Assembly (NCBI GenBank): GCA_002077065.1
Contig: NAJO01000079.1
Coordinates: forward strand, 1-64,000
Origin: Cryoendolithus antarcticus
Lineage: Eukaryota > Ascomycota > Dothideomycetes > Cladosporiales > Cladosporiaceae
Reading direction: 5' to 3'
Length of the DNA: 64,000 bases
Shown: positions 19,824-28,799 of the stretch, piece by piece
Layout: each line of letters begins with the position of its first letter
How positions within the stretch are numbered: the first letter of the stretch is position 1
Made by a program: the position numbers and the translations under genes
The notes under the pieces: generated by a model
What the model saw: only the letters and a program-made list of their open reading frames with translations
Database searches by the model: none
Told to the model about the DNA's origin: nothing

Positions 19824-21920
19824 ATGGCGTCCGTCACTTCCCTCGACCAGGACATGCGCAACCTGCGACTCGGACGATACACTCCACAGGCTGCGAATGA
19901 GACGAGGCAATGGATCGAAGAGTCGCTCGGTCGATCAATACCACCCGGCGACCTCCTAGACGCTCTGAAAGACGGCGTTGCATTATGCGAACTCGCCAAT
20001 AAAGTCCTCCCACCCCCAGGCATCAAATTCAAGAAGAGCGGCATGCCGTTTATTCAGATGGAGAATATATCGCATTTCTTGAGGGCATGCGAAATGCCAC
20101 CGCTCAACATGCCTGCCCACGATCGGTTCTTGACTGTGGATCTGTTTGAGAGCAAGGACCCCGCGCAAGTGCTGCAATGCTTGGGAGCGTTCTCGCGGCA
20201 GGCGCATGCAGTCAAGCCAACTGTGTTCCGATCGACGATAGGGCCGAAGAAGGCGGCAAACCCTCTCTCACCGAATGGGACTGGGAGTGGCATGAATGGC
20301 AGGTCGAGCATGTACGGCGCGCCTGTGTCGCAGACCAGAGGATCTGGTGCGATGAGGCCAATGTCTCCAGCACGAACGGGTGGGTCGACAGGATCAGGCT
20401 CTGGATCAGTCTCCTCCTGGAGCAAGAAGACCGATGAGGGTGCCACATCACCTGCCTGGAACATTGCTCAGTATGGCTACATGGGTGGTGCCTCACAGGG
20501 AAACCAGGGTATCAGCTTCGGTGCACGGCGTCAGATTACTAGTCAGGGGCCGACAGTACCGAGTCTTGCCGAGAAGGAGCGAGTCCGGAAGGAGAAGGCT
20601 GCGGAGGGGGAGCGCTCGAAACGGCTAGCAGAGCAAGCAGATATCGACAGGCGAGCAGAGAGGGAGGCAGAGGAGGAGCGGGAGAGACTACAAGAGGAGC
20701 GGAGATGGGAAGATGAGACTCAGAAGCAGCGTGAGGCCGAGCGACAGCATGTAGAGGAGCAGAAGCGGCAATGGGCAGAGCAGGAGCGGAAGTGGAAGCA
20801 GGAGGAAGAAGTAAGACGGAACGAAGATGCAGATCTAAAGCGACTGATGACGAAGAAACCCCCTGAGAAGCCTCGAGTGGCATCGAGCACTATCTTGCGC
20901 GGCCAAACACTGTCGCAGTATCAGCGTGAGTCGGCTGCAGCAAGCACTGGATCCGACGGACAGAACGAGACTCCGGAGCAAGTACGTGTGCGCGAGCTGG
21001 AGCAGCAATTAGAGGAAGCGAGAGAGCGAGAGCGTCAGTATCAGATGGAACGGGAAGAGCGACTCACTCAAAGCTCGAACAGCTCTCGACCTAGCACAGC
21101 GCAGACGCAACGGCCGGACAGCGCGAAAGAGAGCGAGGCCAGCTGGGCACCGGACGAGCGAGAGTCTCTGCGAAAGCAGTGGCAAGCGAATCAGCCACGA
21201 ACATCAGCAAAGCCAGCACAGAGTGGAGCACCTCGAGAGCAGACCACAAACGCACCATTGCCATCCTTACCTTCCAGATCTCTCCCACAACCTATGACCG
21301 GGATGGACGATCCCCCCGATGAGGACGAAGCGGAACTACCCACAGCCCTCACGAGACCCACCCAACAACTCAGCTCCAATCTCTCAAGCTCTTCGGTGCC
21401 TCAATACAATCCCGACTCGGCACCTTCATCATCACCACTAGGCAGCACCAACCGCCCCCTTCCCACGCCTCAACCGAAGACCTACGACCCCTTCACCCCT
21501 CAACCCGCGACCCAGACCCGCACCTCCGCCTTCCTCTTCTCAAACCCCGCGCCCTCCACGCCCCGACCTCGCATATCCTCCGCCACCGAAACAGGCGACA
21601 CAGCCCTCGAGCAATCAAACCTCAATGATCGTCGCCAGGCTTCGCAAAAGTCCACTCAAGCCGGCGGCTGGGCCTCCAAATCCCTCCTCGAGCGCGAAAT
21701 GGAGCGCGAACGCGAGCGGCAGCGGGAGTGGGAGACGGAGCAGAAGCGGGTGGCCGAACGGAAGAGGGATCCTAAGGAGGGTTTGGGCGAGGGCCAAAGT
21801 TGGGATGTGAATCAGTATGGGTTTACGGGCGGGGATGGCATGAATCGGGGGAGTTCTAGTGGAAGTGGGATTGCTATTGGGGGGAGACGGCAGATTATTG
21901 GGCCGAGACCGCAGAAGTAG
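19824..21920 (+). CDS. Calponin-homology protein with coiled coil and two calponin-like repeats
   Basis: Single exon of 698 residues. A type-3 CH domain spans about 24-130 (TRQWIEESLGR to DLFESKDPAQVLQCLGAF), the arrangement of transgelin and yeast Scp1. Residues of about 250-345 are an almost uninterrupted charged coiled coil of Glu/Arg/Gln, followed by Ser/Pro-rich linkers. Two short repeats with the calponin (CLIK) pattern occur: WNIAQYGYMGGASQG near 211 with FGARRQI, and WDVNQYGFTGGDGMN near 660 with IGGRRQI at the very C-terminus. By family it should bind and bundle actin filaments in the cytosol. It is over three times the length of Scp1, which has one CH domain and one repeat; the doubled, widely separated repeats suggest filament cross-linking (inference). 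Confidence 0.88.
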   Translation: MASVTSLDQDMRNLRLGRYTPQAANETRQWIEESLGRSIPPGDLLDALKDGVALCELANKVLPPPGIKFKKSGMPFIQMENISHFLRACEMPPLNMPAHDRFLTVDLFESKDPAQVLQCLGAFSRQAHAVKPTVFRSTIGPKKAANPLSPNGTGSGMNGRSSMYGAPVSQTRGSGAMRPMSPARTGGSTGSGSGSVSSWSKKTDEGATSPAWNIAQYGYMGGASQGNQGISFGARRQITSQGPTVPSLAEKERVRKEKAAEGERSKRLAEQADIDRRAEREAEEERERLQEERRWEDETQKQREAERQHVEEQKRQWAEQERKWKQEEEVRRNEDADLKRLMTKKPPEKPRVASSTILRGQTLSQYQRESAAASTGSDGQNETPEQVRVRELEQQLEEARERERQYQMEREERLTQSSNSSRPSTAQTQRPDSAKESEASWAPDERESLRKQWQANQPRTSAKPAQSGAPREQTTNAPLPSLPSRSLPQPMTGMDDPPDEDEAELPTALTRPTQQLSSNLSSSSVPQYNPDSAPSSSPLGSTNRPLPTPQPKTYDPFTPQPATQTRTSAFLFSNPAPSTPRPRISSATETGDTALEQSNLNDRRQASQKSTQAGGWASKSLLEREMERERERQREWETEQKRVAERKRDPKEGLGEGQSWDVNQYGFTGGDGMNRGSSSGSGIAIGGRRQIIGPRPQK

Positions 21921-22445
21921 GGAGATGGTACTGAAATAGAGTAAGGTAGAGAATGAAGTGATGAGCGTATTGACCAGCCACAGCTGCCAGCTCGACTCCT
22001 TCACGGCCCCGTGTCTGCACCTCCACCTGCTTTCACCAAGCGTTCCTGTCGCGTGCCACAACTTCACGCCAGCCATGCACTGCCTGGCTGACCCCTCGGG
22101 TCCAAAAACGAGCCGCTGCTGAGACTTCTGTCCTCCAGCCAACGTGAGCGCCCGGCCGGTCTAACCTATTTCAGAGCATCTTCGTCACGGACAATGCCAA
22201 GGGCGTGTGCTCCAGGCGCTCGCAATGCTGCTGCGCCCCGTCCGCGGAGAGCTCGCAGAATGATGGCCTTCTCGATCATGAAGGGCCCGGGTCCGATGCG
22301 CTTCGCCTTCCTGACCACACCTGCGTCCCTCCCGCTGCCAGCACACATGAGTCCTTTCTGCCGCTGTGGGCTGGAGTTCTGCGATCAGGCCGCAGCTATG
22401 GTCTCGACTGTCACGTAGGAGTAATGTCGTTGCGATTTGGCGCTC
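21921..22445. other. Convergent intergenic region, CH protein / MYND protein
   Basis: 3' flanks of two converging genes, GC-rich in the middle. Frames on both strands (for example 22166-22348 minus) look like by-products of GC content. Confidence 0.4.
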
Positions 22446-22739
22446 TCAGGTATCAAACTGCCACTTCCTCAGCCCACCGCGGTCCTCACCACCCTTTGGC
22501 GGCGCTCGTGTGGCCATTTTGATGTCTGCAGTCTTCGCGTACTCTTGTGCAAGTTGCGGGCAGACTTTCTTGTGGATCTTCAGGTCGGCTTTTTTGCAGT
22601 CGCGGGAGCAGTAGAGAACGCTATGGCACATTGTGCAGGGTTTCAATTGCGTGTCGGGAGACTCTGAGGTGGTCGAGGGGGACTTGTTACACTTGGCGCA
22701 TGTTGGTGTTTGCGAAGACGAGGAGGCTTCGTCACTCAT
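22446..22739 (-). CDS. Small MYND-type zinc-finger protein
   Basis: Single exon of 97 residues, started at the first ATG (22739); the frame extends upstream only to a TTG. Nearly the whole protein is one MYND finger: C14-x2-C17, then CTMCHSVLYCSRDCKKADLKIHKKVC supplying the remaining Cys and His ligands (two interleaved zinc sites). The insertion between the first and second Cys pairs is longer than usual and Ser/Thr-rich. After the finger comes a short basic tail ending RGGLRKWQFDT. MYND fingers usually bind proline-rich peptides in partner proteins; there is no catalytic domain here, so it would be an adaptor or a free-standing finger (inference). It is divergent to the next plus-strand gene across about 360 bp. 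Confidence 0.85.
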   Translation of the reverse strand: MSDEASSSSQTPTCAKCNKSPSTTSESPDTQLKPCTMCHSVLYCSRDCKKADLKIHKKVCPQLAQEYAKTADIKMATRAPPKGGEDRGGLRKWQFDT

Positions 22740-23101
22740 AATTGCGGATTGAGCTGACGCTGACTGCTGCTCAGATGCGTTCAAGTTCCACGACGGTCAT
22801 CCACAGTGAACTATAGAAGTTGAACGTGTTGGAATTGGGATTATTGGAGGATGATCGACACGTGACGACAAGCTTTGGGGCAAGGTTTGCCGCAGGGTCT
22901 AGTGTCGGTTATCGCTGCCTTCCGTCACGCCACAGCCCCGACTGCGTCAGGAAGCGCCAACCTACCCACCCAAGGTCTCGTCAGCGTCCGCGGATTACCA
23001 GGCTCTCTACATCAATTTCCTACGCCTGTTGTTCCCTTGGTATCACAACAGCAACAACATCTTCCCTGTGTACGAATATCAAGGATACGACTTCAATCAT
23101 A
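22740..23101. promoter_or_regulatory. Divergent promoter region, MYND / His-rich secretory protein
   Basis: About 360 bp between divergent ATGs; it must hold both promoters. The reading frame of the plus-strand gene is open through it, but the signal peptide begins at 23102. Confidence 0.4.
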
Positions 23102-24391
23102 ATGTTCAGCCGCTCAATCGGCGTACTCGCCTGCGCGCTGGTCGCGACGAACGGCTTCCTCATTCCCCCGAGCCTGGACGATAGCATCGCTGAGAGCCTC
23201 TTCGACGTCAACACCATCTCCGTGGACACCAAGAATCAGATTGTGGAGCTACCATGCTCGTCATGTGCCTTTTCACGAGGCAGCAACGTTGAGGACGTTG
23301 CTGAAGTGGACAACACCCTGTGGATCCAGGGTGGTGCGAACAATCTGCTTCTCAACTTTACGATCTCGAGAGACGGACGGGTTCTGGAGCTCAATGGAGT
23401 GCACGAGTACCCCCCGCGAATGATTGGGCCAAGCAGCACACCGCGGCGCCTGCTACATTTAGATCAGATCGCGGCGTCGACTTCACGCGAGCAATTGATC
23501 GCGGGCGAGTATCGCGCTGTGCCACTCGAAGCCACCAGCCATGGTATCAGTACCAGTGAGAGCGAGACCACAGCTGCCGGCGAGATGCTGGTAGGCTTGA
23601 AGTGGCGATTGCTGGAAGTTGAGAATCAGCCAGTGGAGGTCGATGAGGTCGGCATCCAATTGCTGAAACTCAAGACTGGGGAGCTTTTGATCTTGTCGGT
23701 CGAAGTGTTGCACAACAGACCTATCGAAGACCCATTGGCTGTGATTCCTGTGCATCGACCTTCGCCTCATTCGCCAGCTCATGACTGTGGTTCATTGCCA
23801 GCCCCGGTCTGCCGTTTCCTGCGCATCATCCAGGACAAGGCAGATGCCGCGAAGCACAGCAAGGTCGGCAAGCTTGCCGGCTGCGCTGGTCGCAAAGGTG
23901 GTCGCCCGCACAGACTGCCAGGCCACATCAAGCCTCACTTCGACAAAGATGGTCGGCCACATGGACCACCTTTCCGCCATGGCCCTCCTCGCGGCATGCA
24001 CCCTCATGGCCTACATGGACACCACGGCCACCACCACGGACCACATCATGCCCATCATCAGTTCTTGATGTCCTTCGTCAGCGGCTTCATGGCTATCCTA
24101 ACACCTGTTCTGACGGGTCTGGCCATCGGCTTGCTCTACTGCGGGATGTTCTATCTCGCGAGTCGATTCATCGTATGGTTCTGGATTCGCGTTGTCCACC
24201 GTGGCAAGGCACCTACTAGCGAGAGGACGAAGAGAGTCCTTACGGCTTTGGGCTACAACGAGGCTAAGTGGTTCCCAGTAGACGAGGAGGCTCAGCCGCC
24301 AGTCTATGAGGAGCCGCCAGTGTACGAGCTGAGTGAGAAGAATGAGCAAGAAGCGCCGTTACTGTCAGATGTGGCTATGCCGCAGCTATGA
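23102..24391 (+). CDS. Secretory-pathway single-pass membrane protein with His-rich linker
   Basis: Single exon of 429 residues. The ATG at 23102 opens a signal peptide (MFSRSIGVLACALVATNG). A luminal domain follows with a Cys pair (LPCSSCAF) near 46-49 and a beta-rich body to about 215 (for example VGLKWRLLEVENQPVEVDEVGIQLLKL). Next is a Lys/Gly/His-rich linker with a strikingly dense histidine stretch (HGLHGHHGHHHGPHHAHH) just before a long hydrophobic segment starting near residue 322 (one or two passes). The cytoplasmic tail is short, acidic and has PPVYEEPPVYE motifs, which could be WW-domain or sorting motifs. This is a conserved fungal family in my memory (DUF7728-type), with no known function. 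The histidines might bind metal ions or sense pH (inference). Confidence 0.8.
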   Translation: MFSRSIGVLACALVATNGFLIPPSLDDSIAESLFDVNTISVDTKNQIVELPCSSCAFSRGSNVEDVAEVDNTLWIQGGANNLLLNFTISRDGRVLELNGVHEYPPRMIGPSSTPRRLLHLDQIAASTSREQLIAGEYRAVPLEATSHGISTSESETTAAGEMLVGLKWRLLEVENQPVEVDEVGIQLLKLKTGELLILSVEVLHNRPIEDPLAVIPVHRPSPHSPAHDCGSLPAPVCRFLRIIQDKADAAKHSKVGKLAGCAGRKGGRPHRLPGHIKPHFDKDGRPHGPPFRHGPPRGMHPHGLHGHHGHHHGPHHAHHQFLMSFVSGFMAILTPVLTGLAIGLLYCGMFYLASRFIVWFWIRVVHRGKAPTSERTKRVLTALGYNEAKWFPVDEEAQPPVYEEPPVYELSEKNEQEAPLLSDVAMPQL

Positions 24392-25116
24392 TTCATCGCC
24401 AGTCAGAGTTGAGCTACGTGGAGGCGTCAAGCAGGTCGAGGGGTCGATACCAGGGGATGCAGCAAAGGAGCTCTTGGGCGTTTTATTAAATTGAATGACT
24501 TAGCAAGGACATGTACAATTTACGTCGGCCACCATCGTTGAACTCTTCGCCCACTCTTGCCGAAGGAACATTGCACGAGTCATCAAGCTCAAAGATCTGC
24601 GCCGATCATCCGTCCGCATGCTTGGCTACATCCCCACTTGCACCTCAGTACCACGTACCCGGCTGCTCATACTCACTGCGACCTACCGTTAGACCTCAAT
24701 GTCGCTCTTGGGGCGGTAGGTTGACCTCACACTCACCTGCCTATGCTCTGGACGTTGTGTGCACCCAGATGTTGTCCTACTGGGTCAGAGCGTTCGGCGT
24801 TGCCGTCACCAGAGACCAAGTCGCTGTTAGTCTGGTCTGATTAGACTTCTCTGTCCTGTCGACAGCATTCAGCCTATTAGCCCTTCACTCTCACATAAGA
24901 CCTACACCCTGCTATGCAACTGTACTGAAGCTTTCCTCGGCTCCACCATGTACATGCATATTGGAGAGCGGGGGATTATGGTACGTCAGACATAGTACGC
25001 TCGCACGCAATACCCCGAATCACAACAGATCAGTACAAGTATCGCGATGTAGCAGATAATGGAAAGGAAAGTCGCTCGACGTACAATCTCCTCCGTTCGA
25101 ATCTACAGCACCCGTC
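24392..25116. other. Intergenic region
   Basis: About 0.7 kb between two plus-strand genes: 3' flank, then the promoter of the esterase gene. I see no supportable gene, RNA or repeat. A long open frame at 24511-24840 has no protein-like features. Confidence 0.4.
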
Positions 25117-26630
25117 ATGCGTTTCGTACTCCCTCTGCTCCTCCTCTCCCTCCTCTCCCCGACCAATGCTTACCGCAAAACTACCGTCCGCAAGACCTCC
25201 CACGGCCCAACAGGCTACGTCGTAGACTTCATATACCGCCACAACGGCACCACGCAACCCTCCTCCGTCATAGTCGGCGGCATCAATTACCTCTCCGATG
25301 CCTTGCACGCCTCCGTCTCCAAGTCTTCCGGCTATAGTCCCTATACCTGGAAGCCAGGCCAATTCTCCTACCAGAACTTCGCCACCAGCGACGTCAATGC
25401 TAACGTCTCTTACGCGGGCTTCAACATGACCTACAATGCCGGGGAGAAGCTGTGGGAGCTGAGCCTACCGCTACCGAGTCAGACTTATCAGTATGCGTTC
25501 TATCCGGATTGTAAAACGATCTGGCCGAATTGTGCTGGAGTTGTAGATGAGGGGAACTTGCCGATCGAGGCGAGGAGGAGCGATCAAGTGGATAGTGTTG
25601 TGGAGGTGCCTGCTAATCGGAGGTATTCGAATTTGGACTACACGTATCAGTTTCCGGCGAAGGAGAGTGCAAGGGGTGAGCTTGCGTTCTATGAGTACCC
25701 GAGTCCAGGGTCGACATACCCGTCCCCAAGTGCACACTCCTTGCCACGAAGAGTCTGTACCCTGCTGACTTCGTGCGCTAGATGTCCACTCCACTGGCGT
25801 CTACCTCCCAGCCGGCTACCATGACAACCCAAATAAGGTCTACCCAGTCCTCTACCTCTCTCACGGTGGTGGCGGTAATGACTCTGATTGGTTTAATGTC
25901 GCTCGCGCTCACCAGATCATGGATCACTTGATCCTAGAGATGTACCTGGAGCCGACCATCGTGGTCACTCCGAATTTCTACGATCTCGGCTTCACGACGC
26001 AGCAGTACGCCACTAATCGCTCGCAGGAAGGGTTTGACGTTGGTACGTACTTTCTTACTCACACCAATCCGTGGGAGCGTCTGTGTGAGCTGACAAGTCT
26101 ACAGAAGGATACAACGCCTTCTATAACGCCGTCGCGGCGAACTACAAAGCCCACCTCCTTCCTTTCATCGAGTCGAAGTTCCGCGCTGCGTCCACCCAAT
26201 CTCGTCGCGCCTTCGCCGGGCTATCGCTAGGCGGCGGGCTCACTGCGACGATGCTTTTCAATGCTACCGAGACTTTTGGGACCTACAACGTTATGTCGAA
26301 CATACCCTTTCCGGTGCAAGGAGATCCGATCTACAAGCATCCTGGGCTGAAGGATGTGGGCATCTTCTTGAGCGCTGGATTCTATGACATTGCGTTTCAG
26401 AACTCGATGAATAGTGGCGCGAGGTTGGACGCTGCTGGACTTTCTGGGTAGGTCTGAGACGATATTAGCATCGTCTGCAAGACTGGTGCTAACATAAGAA
26501 TAGGTACCAGAACTACTACTTCCCCGAAGGAGGACACCAATGGGCTTCATGGCAAGCGGTTCTGTGGACTTGGGGGAAGGGCAATTGGTGGGACATTAAG
26601 CCTGCTGGAGGTGGACCGCTGAGTTCGTGA
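25117..26630 (+). CDS. Secreted esterase (esterase-D/CE1-like alpha/beta hydrolase)
   Basis: Four exons by hand: 25117..25729, 25782..26042, 26105..26447 and 26504..26630, about 447 residues. The last two introns are clear; the donor of intron 1 is uncertain, since 25730 (GTGCAC) fits the phase but GTGAGC at 25676 is a better consensus and would drop 18 residues. A signal peptide (MRFVLPLLLLSLLSPTNA) is followed by an immunoglobulin-like N-terminal domain (about 20-190) of the kind found before bacterial and fungal CE1/enterochelin-esterase modules, then the hydrolase: oxyanion segment LSHGGGGNDSDW, nucleophile elbow AGLSLGGG, and catalytic His in FPEGGHQWASW. It should hydrolyse ester bonds outside the cell; the substrate (plant wall feruloyl/acetyl esters or others) cannot be told. 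Each intron is short and the phases close. Confidence 0.85.
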
Positions 26631-26853
26631 GATGTGGTACGGAGTATTTGACATGGTATATATTACATTCGAAACGACTAGACGTTCGATCATTCCGTTG
26701 CCAGACCTCGGAGCGCCGTCCCAAATTGCTGACACTAGGGTATACCCATTAATCTCCAAAGCGCCGATACCTTGCCTGCCCATGTCACAGATAGCACACA
26801 GTCGAGCCCACACCCACTCAAACGCCATCCATGCAAATCAGTCGGCTCCCACC

Positions 26854-27551
26854 CTAGCTCTCCCTCCGTCCCGCTCGCTTGGGGATCTCCATTCGATGCC
26901 TCTCCCTAAGATGATCCCTGAGCTTGTCAAGCCTTCCGATCCCGTACTTTCCCACACGATTGCACCCCTCCACAGGACAATCAAGTAATTTCTCGCCGAA
27001 CTTGTGCACGCGCTCGATGTGGCGCTGTAAGTCTGCTACGCGGCGATGTGAGGATCCGCAGCCGGGATGGATGCAGACATAGAGTGGTGACTCTGGTTGC
27101 TGCGGTCTGAGGGCAAGGTAAGTGATAGCTTGAGGGGAGGTGTTGGGACGGACGTACGACGAGCAGTCTGAGGGCGATGAAGGGTGGGAGTTGGTTGAGG
27201 GTGGCGAGGGCGGTAGATTTTGGTATTGGTGCTGGTGATAGGCCTGGGACTGTTGGTATGATTGAGGTTGCTGGAACGACTGATGCTGAGGTCTTGATGT
27301 TGTCAGAAGAGATTGATGTAGACGTATAGAGTGGAATCATACTGTATTTGCTGGTATGCCTGGTTTGGGTACCGTGCTTGCTGGGAGTTGTACTGGGGCG
27401 TTTGTTGTGCGTTGGCGTAATGTTGCGATGATCCGGAGTATGCTGGTCGCTGTGCTGAACGCTAAAGCCCTGTCAATGTAATTCGAGTAAGTGGTTTGTT
27501 GAGCATGCATACCTGCCCACCCGGGAAAGGTGGTTGGTAGTGGCCGGACAT
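26854..27551 (-). CDS. C2H2 zinc-finger protein, three exons
   Basis: No single long frame shows this gene. Joining complement(26854..27292, 27343..27461, 27513..27551) with introns of 50 and 51 bp gives 198 residues. The N-terminal 90 residues are Gln/Tyr/Ser/Pro-rich (SQHYANAQQTPQYNSQQARY type), typical of a fungal activation or disordered region. Two C2H2 fingers follow: CIHPGCGSSHRRVADLQRH then IERVH, and CPVEGCNRVGKYGIGRLDK then LRDHLRERH. The protein ends soon after in a basic RAGRRES tail. Introns have GTATG donors; intron 2 has a CTGAC branch. The fingers resemble those in fungal regulators where a C-terminal finger pair binds DNA or RNA. Probably nuclear; targets unknown. Confidence is high for the fingers, moderate for the small first exon. 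Confidence 0.8.
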
Positions 27552-28799
27552 AGCTCGTTGATTGCTGCAATGTAGTGCACGATGCTGCAGTCTAATGCAC
27601 CAGATGATGAGCTATCGGTACTTGGTACTACTTGTAAGGTGGTATTTGAAGGGGGAATCGGTGTGCAAATGGACGCATACACGGCTTTGTACTACAGCGT
27701 CAAGGCGCCCATTCACTCACGCTGCCTTCAAAGAGTCTTGCGCTTACTATCGCTAGGCCACACAGCACAAGGCGCAGGTTGAAGCTACCATGACAGATCC
27801 TATGGATGAGTGGGTCCGGCAGACGGAAGATCACATTGTGGAGGAGAAGCGGCGGCAACGGACCGCTGGATGCCATTCGAAACATAAGGCGAAGTGCCGC
27901 GCAGTGTTCGAGGCATAGAGGCCGGCCGTATAGCGAGATGTGAGTCGGGAAGGATCGGAAAGCGTGCCGTGGAAGGGTGTCGTGACAACAGTAAAGCAAG
28001 ATGCCTTCTGACGATGCTCACGCCTGAGGCCGTATCTAAGCCGCGACTCAGTGCTGCGCTAGACAAAACAGGCAGTGAAATCCAGCATTGCCCACGTATT
28101 GCTGCTGTGAAATCGCCCAAGTGTCAAAGGTAACATGGGCGGCCTCCCGGCTGCGGACCGTCGGTGTCACGTGATCAATCATTGCACCTCTCATTCCAGG
28201 GTTCCGCGCACCAGTGCTCGTTGCAACTGAAGTCATACACCATACAGCATGGTCTCCACCCATCGTCTTTGGTTTCTGTACCGTCCGCAGATACGCCGGA
28301 GATACAATGATCGGTGGAGGCATTGTTGTGGCTGAGCTGGGCCAAGGTTGCCTTCTTTGCCTTCCTTCCCGCGAACCCATCGGCCTCAATCACAGAGCCT
28401 GTAATTGTGAGGCGGAAGAGTAGGAGGCCTACAAAGGAATTGTGGCCGCGTGTTTCAGATGCTTTGACGTTCACAACGCCTTTGCCGTAAAATCTGGCAT
28501 GTGATGTCGTCCAGCGCCAAGCTTTCTGCCTAGTTCTTCTTGACTCCGGCCGCTCTGGCTCTTTCTGCTCCGAAGTCAGTGTGTACACTTTGTCAGCTCA
28601 ATGTACCCATGATCGAAAGAGTGACAAAAACAATGAGTGAAAGTGCAGTGAGTGAAGGTTTTGAACAGATGTCCACGCGGGACATCCGCCGGAAGCGAAT
28701 CGTGCATTGCCAATGTAATATCGTCTGATCTGCATTAGCTACTCATACAAGCGGCTACAGCCAGCGAGTGCCAGAACGGCCGCAAGCGCTAGGAAGCGA
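27552..28799. other. Long intergenic region upstream of the zinc-finger gene
   Basis: About 1.25 kb, holding the promoter of the minus-strand zinc-finger gene and the 3' flank of Not3/5. Frames up to 137 codons occur on the minus strand (28175-28588) without family features. I see no repeat or RNA gene. Confidence 0.4.

Noticed and set aside
22166..22348. Minus-strand GC-rich frame of 60 codons near the MYND gene
   Set aside because: Composition fits GC-rich non-coding DNA; no link by splice sites to the MYND exon.
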